The position numbers were made by a program, and so were the translations under genes. A DNA stretch of 64,000 nt from positions 1,589,111 through 1,653,110 of the forward strand of contig LNGK01000010.1 of the NCBI GenBank assembly GCA_001510575.1, given 5' to 3'. The stretch comes from Knoxdaviesia capensis. Taxonomy: Eukaryota > Ascomycota > Sordariomycetes > Microascales > Gondwanamycetaceae. This document shows, piece after piece, positions 1-10,924 of this stretch. The notes below the pieces were generated by a model, which saw only the letters and a list, made by a program, of their open reading frames with translations, searched no databases and was not told the origin of the DNA. How positions within the stretch are numbered: position 1 is the first letter of the stretch; every line of letters starts with the position of its first letter.

Positions 1-172
1 GGGGGGGAGAGAGTGGAGCGTGGAGGTTGGGGTTTCTCCCGATGGTTGTGATGGCGGGCCGACGCAATGCGCCCGGGACCGGCGCGGGCGGGAGGTGTTG
101 CGGTGCGGGACTTACGGTGAGCAGGCCGAGCGACACGGTGCCGACGAACTTGAATAGCGAGACGGGCGCCAT
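1..172 (-). CDS. First exon of a truncated minus-strand gene, probable small membrane protein
   Basis: Read on the minus strand, an ATG at 172 opens 19 codons (MAPVSLFKFVGTVSLGLLT) that run directly into a consensus GTAAGT donor at 115-110. The rest of the intron and gene lies beyond the left edge. The peptide is the start of a hydrophobic segment, as in a signal anchor or first membrane helix. It resembles the N-terminus of small fungal DUF1772/anthrone-oxygenase-like membrane proteins, but 19 residues cannot prove that. No acceptor site is visible in the remaining 115 bases, so the first intron is at least that long. The gene is divergent from the dienoyl-CoA reductase gene and shares the 173-1426 interval with it. 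Confidence 0.45.
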   Translation of the reverse strand, partial: MAPVSLFKFVGTVSLGLLTVSPAPQHLPPAPVPGALRRPAITTIGRNPNLHAPLSPP

Positions 173-1426
173 GGTTGACTGCGCGCTTTTGGCGACGAGA
201 CGATGCTTGGTGTTGGTGGTCTGCGGCGACGATTCGGGAGGAAGCGGGACGGGGAGAAAAGGGCGCTCCTCCGACAGATGGCGACAACTCGACGGCGAAA
301 CCGAGCGATGGGAAGATCGGGCGGGGAAGTAATAGCACAGTTCAGCAGCTGCAGCGATACACCAGCACGGAAAAACGACAACAGCGACGAATTGCAGGTT
401 TGCACGACGACAACGACAATCGGGGTTGGGTTGCAGGGAAAAGAAGGATTGCGTTGGCCCAAAAGCAGCAGAAGAGAACGGGAACAGCTTCCTCAAAGTT
501 CCCTGCCTGAGGCTGGAACGACTTGTGGCCAGGGTTGGAATGGCGCGATAAGCTGCCGGGCGGATTATCAGAGGAGGCTGGCCAATCGGCGGCGGGGATG
601 ACATAGCCGGTGGTGATTGGCTGGGCTAAAGCCGGGCATTAGGGTTGGGCTAGGGTCTGTGGCGGTGCTGGGACCGGTGTTCTGCGCGAGCTGTAACGCT
701 GGAGTTGGGGGCGGCTCAGGGCGTGTTGGACAGGCCCGGACAGGGTCTTCAGCGGTGTTTTGGTCGGCTTTCAACCAGTACCAAACGCCAATCAGGCCTG
801 GAAAAACTCGCCAGGTTTGCTTGCAACGTTTCTGCAATCAGATGCAACACCACCGAGCTTCTCCACACCCCGCAGTATCTATCCAGCAGCTCTCTCTCCA
901 GGATCTCTCTTTTAGCAACCGATCAAGCTAGACCCCCGATGTATCAGATTCTCGGGAACTTATAACATGAATGGCTTCCTCGGATGTCGTTTCGCTGATT
1001 GGTACCGCTGGGCAAAAGCTCAACCCGGAGCAAAGCTGTGCGTTTGTTCCGTTTCTAGCGATTTGTCATGGGCGGAAGCTTAAGCTTGGTTCTTGTGCCG
1101 AGGCACGCCAGGGACACACAAAAACAACAGCGAAAAAGAGCTGGGTGGCGCCGTCGGTGGATTTCCTCCCCCGGATTTGTGGGGGAAACGAGGTCTTCTT
1201 TATATCTTCTACTCTGTTCGTTTCTTGAATCTACTGTATATATCTTTGACAGCTGGATCCTTTTTTTGCGTGTGTGAAGTGCTCTCTAAGATATCTGTTC
1301 GTCGTGTTACGTCCCTGTTTCCGCCGCGAAGATACATATATTCGCCGACTACTCGGGTCCAGCTGACTCCCGCCACATCCTGCACTGCTACGCTTACGCT
1401 TTTGACCTCCGACCTCCGTCTCCGCC
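173..1426. other. Divergent intergenic region
   Basis: No supported gene. It separates two divergently transcribed genes. Short open frames on both strands near 200-600 overlap each other and lack protein-like composition. A TATATAT stretch at 1237-1243 lies about 185 bases before the reductase ATG, and the last 100 bases are rich in C and T, as expected of a fungal leader. Confidence 0.6.
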
Positions 1427-2749
1427 ATGGTGGTCCCACAGTCGCAGTACCTGAGTCCGGTGTGGAAGGACGGGCTATTCAGTGAGTCTTCTGATTTCCC
1501 GCGCGCTTTCCCGTGCTTAGCCGCCCACCCTGACGAGACCCTCCCGGCCGAACCCCCCGTGACTGACTGCAGGCGATTCTAGAGGACCGTGTCGTGTTTG
1601 TGACCGGCGGCGCCGGCTCCATCTGCAGCGCGCAGACCCGCGCCATGGTGCGGCTGGGCGCGAGTGCCTGCGTTCTCGGCCGCAACCAAGAGAAGACCGA
1701 GCGGGTGGCCCGCGAGATTGCCGAGGTGCGGCCGGGGGCGAAGGTGTTGGCCATCGGGGGCTGTGATGTGCGCGATGTAAGCTCTAGGCTCCTTTATATG
1801 ACGATTCAAAGTGAAGGAGGTCACTTTGATATGATGGTAGTTTCTTGGACTTGGCTGACTCTGACTCTTCCATCCAGTACGAGAACTTGAAAGCCGCTGC
1901 TGAGAGATGTGTGCGTGAACTGGGGTCTTTGGATTTCGCCATGTAAGCACAACACACCCCGTTTCTCAACCGATGCCCAAGCTCGACGGGACCGCTAACC
2001 TTCCCCATCAACTTGAAGTGCTGGTGCCGCTGGTAACTTCATCGTCCCGCTCTCCGGCATGAGTTCAAACGGTACGAGCCCCCCCTCCCGTCCCATTTCC
2101 CCTTCCCAAGCCACGACCCCCATCCCCAGATCTAACAGCCCTCACAGCCTTCAAAACCGTCATGGACATCGACGTGCTCGGCACCTTCAACACCATCAAA
2201 GCCACCATGCCGTACCTGCTGGACTCCGCGGCCGGCAACCGCGCCCCAACAGCGACCGGCGCGACCGGCGGCCGCATCATCGCGGTGTCGGCCACCTTCC
2301 ACTACACCGGCATGCCGCTGCAGGCCCACGTGTGCGCGGCCAAGGCCGCCGTCGACTCGCTGATGGCGTCGGTGGCGCTCGAGTACGGCCCGCGCGGCGT
2401 CACCGGCAACGTGATCGCGCCGGGCCCGATCTCCGGCACCGAGGGCATGGACCGGCTCGCCGGCTCGGCCATGGCCGCCGGCCAGCTCGACGCCGTCGGC
2501 GTGCTGCCCGAGCCCGGCATCCCGTCCGGCCGCTGGGGCACTGTGCGCGACATCGCCGATGCCACCGTCTTCGTGTTCAGCGACGCCGGCAACTACCTGA
2601 ACGGCCATGTGCTGACCGTCGATGGCGCCGCGTGGCGCCGCCACGCGCTCGGGGTCGGGGTGGATGCCGATATGGAGTATCCGAAGTTCCTGCTCGACGG
2701 CCAAATCTCGAAGGTGGTCAAGTCGGGGCGGAAGGACGAGAAGCTGTGA
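1427..2749 (+). CDS. sps19: Peroxisomal 2,4-dienoyl-CoA reductase (SDR family, SPS19-like)
   Basis: Five exons restore one frame: 1427-1481, 1583-1776, 1878-1942, 2019-2071 and 2148-2749, giving 322 residues. The second exon must begin at the CTAG acceptor ending at 1582, because the upstream CAG at 1572 breaks the frame. Residues about 19-33 read KDRVVFVTGGAGSIC, the Rossmann nucleotide-binding start of the SDR fold. Later come AGAAGNF, DIDVLGTFNT and the HVCAAK segment holding the catalytic-site Lys; the usual SDR Tyr position is His, as I recall for this subfamily. The enzyme uses NADPH to reduce 2,4-dienoyl-CoA so that polyunsaturated fatty acids can enter beta-oxidation. The C-terminus is DEKL, a weak match to a PTS1 signal, so peroxisomal location is less certain than the activity. 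Confidence 0.9.
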
Positions 2750-5700
2750 GTGGGAGGATCTCCAGTGCTGGGCGCATCCGCCACTCTGAGATTTCTTTTT
2801 GGCGTTTGGGGATCTGCCCCTCTCGAAAGAACCCCGTCCGCGGTCATCGTGGACTGCGAATATACTGTACAACTCATGCATCGGATCCATAACATTGTGC
2901 GATGAGGGGAAATGGGAATATCATGCCTTTACGTGCATGTTGGAGTATCGTGCATGAAGACGTGCGGGCGGGAAGGTTGACAGTGGACACTTTTGCCCAG
3001 CACAAGGAACTGCGTCGTCTTAGAGACGGAGAGATTCATGGATTTACTCTCTCTGTAGAAACGTAATATCGTATACAGTACTTTGCTACGTTTGCTATAT
3101 GGTTCTTATGATACTGGCGACTTAGCCCGAATTATCGTACGTACGCCATGTTCCGGCCGGACGAAATCCGGTGTCCCAATAACAAGCCGAGATTGCCTCC
3201 CCAACTCTGTCGTTCCGGGCCCAAGTTCCGCACCTGGAGAGCGACAGAAAAGGGGACCCCTTTTTCTTTTTCCCTGGTACAGCCAATATACTGTATATGA
3301 CCCTTTTCCCCCTTCCCATAACGGAGGGAACCAGAACCTCGTAAAGTGGCTAGAGTTTTATGGGGGAGGACCGTTCCATTCGAGCTAGAACAGGCCCGAA
3401 AGAACACTAGAAGAGAAGTAGTGGAGACTGCAACGGACGGGGATGTCCAAGTCTGTTGTCTTTTTAATGTTCCTACCGAAATTGCTGTGGACAGGAGGGG
3501 AAAACAAAGTCCCGAGAGCTAGACGGTAAGCACTTGGTCGCTGTCTGAGGCCCAGAGCGAGAGGAGAAGTGGCCCTCAGATCATCAAAGCAGAGCGAGTG
3601 TGACAGGTCTGAGGTCTCCATTCGTTGGGGAGGACTCGCCCTCTGTTGAATTAGTGGCCAACGGATCCGTCAAAGACAGGACTTTTCCCGTCATCCAATA
3701 GTCAGGTCTCTGGAATAGGGGACAGGACACACTGTGTTTTCCTTGCCTTCACATGTGGAATTGAACAGGGCTTGGCAGGATATATTGGTTCAAGATCCAT
3801 CTCTGGGAGAAGAGGTGGCAAAAAAGGAAGAGGCAGAAAGAAGAGCCGGACAGAAAACCCTTGGATCCGTGAGTCTGGGACTGGTGGGAACTTGGAAAGC
3901 AACCTAAAGAAACAAGGATTGCCTCCCAGGCCGGTTGGTTCTTCGCTATTCTGAGTGCGGATGGAGTCAAGTCGTGAGCAACCGTGCTCAACCAAGAGCC
4001 GTTAGCTGTTTGTGTTGTTCTTCTGGCTCCGCCGGAGAAACACTGATTCTCTCAAATCCCACCTACATTCCCAGCGCAGAAACGATTTTGCCATCGAGCA
4101 GAGCATTCCAGTCAAGACAGCTTAGTGCTGCGCAGGTTTTGTTTGCTATCGGGGCGGCATATTTTCAGGAGATAGCCAGGGTTCTCAGGAATGCCATGAC
4201 CAAGAAAACTGCTCGTGGAGACAAAGAACTTCTTGCTTCTACGGGTCTGGAACTCTGGTCCTATCATGCACGGATAGGGGAGGTTATCGTCCAGGCCAGG
4301 CTGAACAGCTCGAGAGCAGCGCACGCATGGCATCGCACCAATATTCCACCCCCAAGCCTGCATCTCGTCCATGCTGTACCGTAAGTGCGTGTGAAGCCCT
4401 GAAAGACGGCACAGAAATAAAGGGGGTTGTGCCAATCTCTCCGAACCCGACGCCGCCATGAAAGCAGCAAAAGAGACTTGTTCAAGATCGGATGAAAAGG
4501 GAATAGAAGACGACGCCCTCCCAAACAGGTAATGCTGATTGTGGTTTTCGCGTTGTACACGCGCCATTGTGCCGCGAAGCAAAGGAAAAAACAGCTCAAA
4601 GGGCTGGAAATCGTTCCAGCCAGGGCCATGATCATGCATGATGCACACTAAAAGGGATTGAAAGCTGCAACCCGCCAAATATGCATCTAAGCGAGTGAAG
4701 AGACAAACGCAGTTCTCTCGCTCTCTCTCTCTCTCTCCTTTTCAGCCGAGAAGGGAAGGCGGCTGATGAGGGGTGCGACTTCCCGATCGGTACACCGTCT
4801 TCTGTTCCGCACAGTTCTACGCGGTTCTTTATGTCTAGGTGATTTTGTGCTAATCCCCAATTATGTGCTCAGTTGAGGCATAATAATCCCAAGCGCTGTC
4901 ACAATCACACGGATAATTAGGACGGAGGGGGGCAGTGTGACTTTGCCGCTGGTGACAGGCAGCACACGACACATGCAAAACTGCCAGGCGAGAAGTCACC
5001 GTGTAAACTGTGGCACGGAAGAAGAAAAAAAAGAAGAAAAAGACTTTGCCAGCTCAAAACCAGGCACAGCGCCAAGCCAATTATACAGTACATATCCAGA
5101 GTTACTCGTAGCCTTCCTTCTACAGTACTGTACTGTACAGTATATCGAACGGGCGAGTCCTTCTGCTTTGGGGCTGTTGGACAGCCGACGAAAGGCGCAG
5201 CGGTACCGGCGGGCCTTTTTGCAGTGGAGGACTTCTTCTTCCCACGTTGAGGACTTGATGGGAATGCTGCATTACGTTGTTCACACTCCGTCATTTGCTT
5301 GTTTGTTTGTTTGTTTGTTTGTTTTTGTTGGTCCTGCACAGGGGAGCGAGGAACCAGATGAAGAAAAAAGCAAAGAACCATGCTGACACCCACGAGGCTT
5401 TCTTGGATTGGCGAGGTGTGCAGGATTTCGCAATTTCCTGGGCCTTGTTCTCTACCGGCGTCACTCAAGACCGTCAGGGCCGCCACCCACGCACGGCTCG
5501 ATCCCAGGAATGCGTCTCGCGAGTCGTAAGAGAGAGAAAAAATGTGATAGTCTGGCTTAAGTAATAGCAGCTTCTCCTGTTCGGTGGTAGTCATCGTTAG
5601 TTGCACATTTAGCGGGCAGTCGCAGCGTACGCGGCTTTCTCGGGAGCTCCTTCCCAAAAGCATCGAAGGCATTCTACTGCTGACTGTACTCCCGCTTAAC

Positions 5701-8171
5701 TGCATCTTCGGCATCGAGAAGAGGCAGGACCTGTTATCTGCATATTGGTGACTATTATTAAGAAAAGGAATATCCCCAAGATCTGCGGTTCCCATTCTCT
5801 CTCTCTCTTTTCCTTTCTCTCTTCTTCTCTCGTCGTAAAAGCAGAGCATCTTCACATCTTCCTCCCTTCTTCCACACGCCCTGTTCTGGCTTCTGTCACC
5901 AGATCGTCCGTTTTGCCTCGTTTTGCCGCCCTTTACAGCTTGTCCTATAATCTTGGTTAGCTGTCAGCGCCCTTTCGTCATTATTTCAGTTGTATCAATC
6001 AAGAGCCCTTTATGTGATTTATCAACCGTTCCATCTCTCCAAGTCCTCCGATTGCTACACATCCTTACTGTACATGCACACGTTGTGCGTTGCATATATG
6101 CACAGCCGGTGCAACTCTGACTTGTTGTGTTTTGTATAGAGTCGGTGTATTGGATCTATGTAACCCTCCCCCCTCTCTCCCCTCCTTCGCGAAACTCTGC
6201 AGATTGCGTCCCTCCCCTCTCCGGCTTTCCGCTTCAGCCTTCCGCCAGCTGCTTTTTATGTTACAGTGTCTCAGAAGGGCGGTCTTGCTGCTGCTGCCTG
6301 TGGTCCGCGCTCAAATCGCCCTCCTGTCCCCCCTCTTTAACAGCACATGATATACAGTACAGTACTGTACATCTGTCCATTCATACACCGCATACTCTCA
6401 CCCACGTCCATTTCCCCCTGCGTTATCCTGTGCTGCGACCCTGTTCAACTGACCGTGCTTGTGCCTTTGCAGTCAGTCCTGTTCGGATACACACTCTCGA
6501 CACTTCCGGATTCCGATACTTCGTTACAGTGTTCCTGACCCTCTTTTTTTCCCTCTCGGATCTCTCTTCCTTCGCCTGCGGTTGTTGTCATTTTTTATGT
6601 GATACTACTGGAGCCATTTCATCTGCAAATTCCCGCCTCGCCCTCTCTCTCTCTTTTTACCGAGGGCCATATCTCCCCTCCCGCCTTGTTTTTATCTTGG
6701 AGAATTTCGCTTTCTCTCGCCCCTTGACAGCCAGCGTTCATGCATGATCATAGTATTTCCCGACTCCAATAACACTGCACTTGCACTTGAACGCGAAATA
6801 TTACAATTCACCGCAAATCCCAATTACCGTGCAGCCAGTCAGTCTTCAACCTCGCCCTTATTCCCTGTTCCTTGCCACCATAACCACTTTCAAAGCATTC
6901 ACCATCGTTTGGCGGTCAGTGAAACAGAGCGAACAATCCCCAAAAGAAGGCAAGGGTCAAAGACCTCAAAAAGTACCTAAAGCATCAATCACTTTTGCCG
7001 CTTCTTCCCACCTTTTAAACTACCCCGGATATCAAACCTGCCCAGAGACAGGGTAAAATCTTTGGCTCTTCCACCCTTGACGCCTTCGCCTAAGACCGCT
7101 GAACCACGCCGCGCTGTCCTTTTTTTACACTCTATATTCCGGCCAGTGCTCTTTCAGGTTCTCGTCTTTTACCGCTGCTCTACCTGCCGCTAATTTCCAT
7201 TCTGGCCTCCTTTTCTCTCTCTCTATCCCCTTTTCACTTCCCGTTGGTCGAGATTCCAGACCCGTCTGTTTCTCTTTCTCGGTTTATATATTCCCTCGAT
7301 CCTCATCTCGCTCTATCTGTGCATCTTCACTATTTCTCCTCTTTTTCTCTTGTTATTTGGCCTCCTCTTTTTACACATAACTCTCAATCGCCTCTCGCCT
7401 CTCGCCGAAGCCGAGAATCATTCTCTTTGCTTCTGTTCCTCTCCGATCCCTCAAACCCTGGTCCCTGACTTTGGCCCTCAACACTCTAATTGTCCCGTCA
7501 AGTCAGTGTGTCTTAGTACACTTACCATATACAGTTGTACTAAAGTAACCTCCGTGACTCTTTGTTTTTTTCAAGGGGGGAGGGGTTCCGATCTACCTGA
7601 TCACATTCTCGCATCAGAAATTGTTCCCGTTCTTCTTCGGCCGGATCGCCTGACACACTTTCTTGAACAAACACAAAACACCAAAAAAATTCCAACCCCC
7701 GACACATCATCCTTCAAGGGAAACAACAAAAGATAACGCCACGTCCTCCTCTCGGCCTCGAACTGTTTCTCTGCTGTCTATCATCGCTTGGCGCCGACCT
7801 TTTGACTCTGTCCGTGTGTTTGTTTTTTTATATCTGGAACGCGGCAATCCTCTTCGTTTTTTCTTTGTTCTTCCCATCGATAATTCAACCACAGCTGTCC
7901 TGCAACCACAGCTCTCCTGCAACCACTCCTTTCTCGGATCGGTCCTGTGATCTCGCCCGCGAATCGATCTGCGTCTACTGTTTCTATTGGACGCCGACCT
8001 GCTGCTCTCTTTCCACCGATTCACCTTCAACGACGGTCGCCGTGTCTCCGTTGCGCGCTGTTGAACACTCATCTTTAATGTCTTCCACACACCTATAGCG
8101 CCCCTCCGACCTTGGGTCCTGTGTACTCCTTCCTACACTCATCTTCTTGCCTCTCGCAACCTATACCAACC
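2750..8171. other. 5.4-kb gene-free region with CT-rich distal leader
   Basis: No supported gene. It holds the 3' end of the reductase transcript, a (CT)8 run at 4721-4736, a (TTTG)6 run at 5299-5324, and TACTGTAC-type repeats at 5121-5142 and 6353-6370. From about 5.8 kb to 8.17 kb the plus strand is strongly pyrimidine-rich with many short ATG-started frames, the pattern of a long promoter or untranslated leader for the gene at 8172. A 312-codon minus-strand frame at 4917-5855 has no recognisable domain and is not called as a gene. Confidence 0.55.
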
Positions 8172-9191
8172 ATGATGGATCCTGTTCCCGAGACCGAACG
8201 GATGGAGGACTTTACCTCTTCGCCGAGACAGGCTTTTGTCCGTCTGCCTACTCCCATTACTCCTCTGTCGCTCGATGTCGATCCCTCCAAGAAGCCGCCT
8301 TGCCTCCGGCGATCGACCGACCCTGCGCCGACCTCTCCGAAGTCACCCACGTGGCTTCACTCTCCCGCCCATATTCCCTACCGGCCGCGAACCACCTCGC
8401 CTCTGTCTGGCTTTGGCTCGTCTCCCTCGGCGCCCTCTTCTCCGGGTGGTTTGGGCCACCACGTGCGGTCGCGATCGGCCGCTTCGTTTTCTCCCCCCAT
8501 GGCGCGCACCCAGTCGCTCCCTGGTGTCAACGGCGCTGGCCACCTGCTCTACTCTCCCCAGTCCGGCCCTCAGAGCCCGTCTAGCTCGCCCAGCCGGGTG
8601 CGAAACCCTCGGAAAGTCCCGGATGATGTGTTCCCCCCGACGTCCCCTATTAGAATGTCGGTGCTAGAGACTCCTGACAAGCCCACGCCTGACCGCAATG
8701 TTTCTCCTAGCCTGGGACTGCCGACTCAGATCTCAGTCTCGCGCCGTCGCCCTTCCTCGCCCTTGCGGCAGATTCCTTCCTCTAACTCGTCATTCACTAC
8801 CACATCAACTTCTTCGTCGCCCTCGTCCCGCTCAGGCTTCGACACGTACTACTCTACCCCTTTCAGCTCGACTCATTCTTACCCGTCGTCGTCTGTGCCG
8901 TCGACACCCACCTCGACCCGCTCGCGCAGTCCCAGCATCTCGAGTCTAGAAACCATTCCCGACTCGCCGGACGCCGAAGAAGCCGCTCTGGAGGCCGAGA
9001 GACTCGCGCGGCTCAAGGCTGTTGCCGAGGCCGCCGAGGGTGGTGACGGCCGTAGTAAGGCTGGTGCTCTTGATGTGCCGGCCCGTGGCCGGACCCTGGC
9101 CTTCGGATCCCGCGACAAGCGCAAGCGCTGGAGCGTGTGTGGTGCCGAGCGACGGGGGGATATCGACCTGGAAACTATCTGGGAAGATTGA
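8172..9191 (+). CDS. Intrinsically disordered Ser/Pro-rich protein with charged C-terminal tail, function unknown
   Basis: This is a single-exon frame of 339 residues from the ATG at 8172 (ACCAACCATGATGG context). An in-frame ATG at 8112 would add 20 residues but sits in worse context. The protein is almost wholly low-complexity, with dense Ser, Pro, Thr and Arg and many SP/TP sites (SPRQ, TSPKSP, SPSR), so it is a likely substrate of proline-directed kinases. A Glu/Ala-rich helix-prone stretch near residues 270-300 precedes the only ordered-looking part, a tail reading KRKRWSVCGAERRGD and ending LETIWED. I do not recognise the family; similar proteins are usually annotated as basic proline-rich protein. 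The very long CT-rich upstream region suggests a regulated gene. The coding call rests on length, composition and the contrast with the flanks. Confidence 0.75.
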   Translation: MMDPVPETERMEDFTSSPRQAFVRLPTPITPLSLDVDPSKKPPCLRRSTDPAPTSPKSPTWLHSPAHIPYRPRTTSPLSGFGSSPSAPSSPGGLGHHVRSRSAASFSPPMARTQSLPGVNGAGHLLYSPQSGPQSPSSSPSRVRNPRKVPDDVFPPTSPIRMSVLETPDKPTPDRNVSPSLGLPTQISVSRRRPSSPLRQIPSSNSSFTTTSTSSSPSSRSGFDTYYSTPFSSTHSYPSSSVPSTPTSTRSRSPSISSLETIPDSPDAEEAALEAERLARLKAVAEAAEGGDGRSKAGALDVPARGRTLAFGSRDKRKRWSVCGAERRGDIDLETIWED

Positions 9192-10924
9192 TTTGGCTGG
9201 CCTGTTTTCAAATACGGCTTGCGTCTAACCCTCGTACACGCACGCGCATCTGCATGCACATGTACCGGCTCATCATCACGCGTATATTTCTCCTCACTAT
9301 ATTATTAGTGATTTGCACGACGAACCCCCATTTCATGTATACAAGGGACCATTTCTTGCATTTAGCATCTTGACGATTCGAGATGCAGTTTGTTTTCTTT
9401 TTTTATTCTGGCATTTTCCCGGACTCAGATCATCTGGATTCACATTATCACATTGCTTTTTTCGGAGTTTTTGGCACAGGACCATACCATGGGCGTTTCT
9501 TCATATTGTGGATTTGACATATGTCTCCACCTCTCTTCAGTCCTTTCACGTGTCGTCCTCTTCAGATTTGGAAGGGGACCTGGGAACCGGTTGTTTGGCG
9601 TTTTTCTTGTTTTTGCTTTTGTTTCCTTTCATGTTGGCCACGCATTGTGTGTGTGTTGGTCCCAGTCTGCCCAGAGCAGTGCTGCTTGGTACTTTTCTTC
9701 ATCGTTTATGAATGTGAAACTTGGGATGATTTTCGAGTCCCGGACTACTTTGCTTGTCCTACTTTTCTTCTCGCCTGTGTATTGCTGTGATTCCATTGTG
9801 AGGTTGTCTGTGAAATGTTGGACAGGGAAATGGGCGGTGAACTTGGGTTTCTTACTGCGTCATGCATGTGTATTTCGGCAAGGGGTATGCGGGCTTGCAG
9901 AGTTGAGTCCTGTGGCACTCTTGAGGATATCTGCTGGAGGGTTCGAGAGGACTGATAATATTGGACATATGAAACTTGGGTTTCTTGGTTTATCTGTCTA
10001 GGGAGGTGAGATGGGAAGAATACTGTCTGTATCGGTTGGGGGAGGACAAAGAGGGAAGTAGATGTATCTCTCTGGTGCATATGGGATAAGGCTTGAGACA
10101 TCGTCAGAAGTTTCCCCCCTTCTTTGCTTTGGGCGGGGGGTCCTTAGAGAGGCAGTTCAGTATATGCCTGTGTCTGCCAGTGAGGGAATGCACGATTGAG
10201 GGAGACTGATTATTTTCTTGTGTATATGCAGGGCATTATCCTAAAGACACGAGATACGAGACGAAGTGAATCCGGTGCTAGGTAAGGAGGCATCCCGGAA
10301 TTTCCAGGGACGAGAATTGGCGACTCGAGAGAGAGGGCATTTAGAGAGGGCAGAGCGGGTATCTGATCCCGACCACGAATCTCCGAGAACATCCGCAACG
10401 TCTATTCGATCTCGATGTTGTGCTGAGAGAGAAGCAAGGTGAAAAAAAACGCCCCCTATATCGGAGGGCATATATCTCTTCTCGCCCTCCAGTAGGGAGG
10501 GAGGTGCTACAGACCTACCCACTCCACACTAACCAATATTGTCCTGATGTTATCTACCAGGGCCCCGGGAATCGATAACTGGAAGAGTATTTGGGATGCA
10601 CTGCGGTTCTCCCTACATCGAGGTCTGAAAGGGGGGACAGGTCTGACGATGAAGCCGTGGTGGGGGAGTTGGGAAGAGTGGAAGAGTGCCTTTTTTTGCC
10701 CAAGTATGGGCGGATCAAGATATCTATATAAGAGTCGGCTTGGAACTGCGATGTGGATGGAGGTTGAAGGTCGAAAGCTGTTGTTGACCAGACTGGACAC
10801 GATTCCCTCACTCTCTCTTAGACCCTCTCCTTTGACATCGCGCGGTTTTGCCTCATCTACCAGTCCCTCACACTGTTGTCCCCCAGTTTCCGAACACCTA
10901 TCCACTCGGGTTATACAAGGAACC
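9192..10924. other. Intergenic region and 3' UTR
   Basis: No supported gene. The T-rich stretch from 9300 to 9800 looks like 3' untranslated sequence of the upstream gene. A 203-codon frame at 9390-10001 is hydrophobic only because the DNA is T-rich, and it lacks family features. A CCAAT at 10533-10537 and a TATA-like box at 10725-10732 belong to the next gene. Confidence 0.55.
10725..10732 (+). promoter_or_regulatory. TATA box of the secreted Ser/Thr-rich protein gene
   Basis: TATATAAG lies about 195 bases before the ATG at 10925, in otherwise non-AT-rich sequence, a plausible distance for a fungal core promoter with a leader of 100 bases or more. Confidence 0.5.

Noticed and set aside
1571..1582. 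CAG at 1570-1572 as acceptor of intron 1 of the dienoyl-CoA reductase gene
   Set aside because: Using it breaks the frame. The CTAG ending at 1582 restores it and gives the family sequence GLFKDRVVF.
9390..10001. 203-codon hydrophobic frame
   Set aside because: T-rich 3' untranslated DNA yields Phe/Leu/Val by composition. There is no membrane-protein pattern or family motif.
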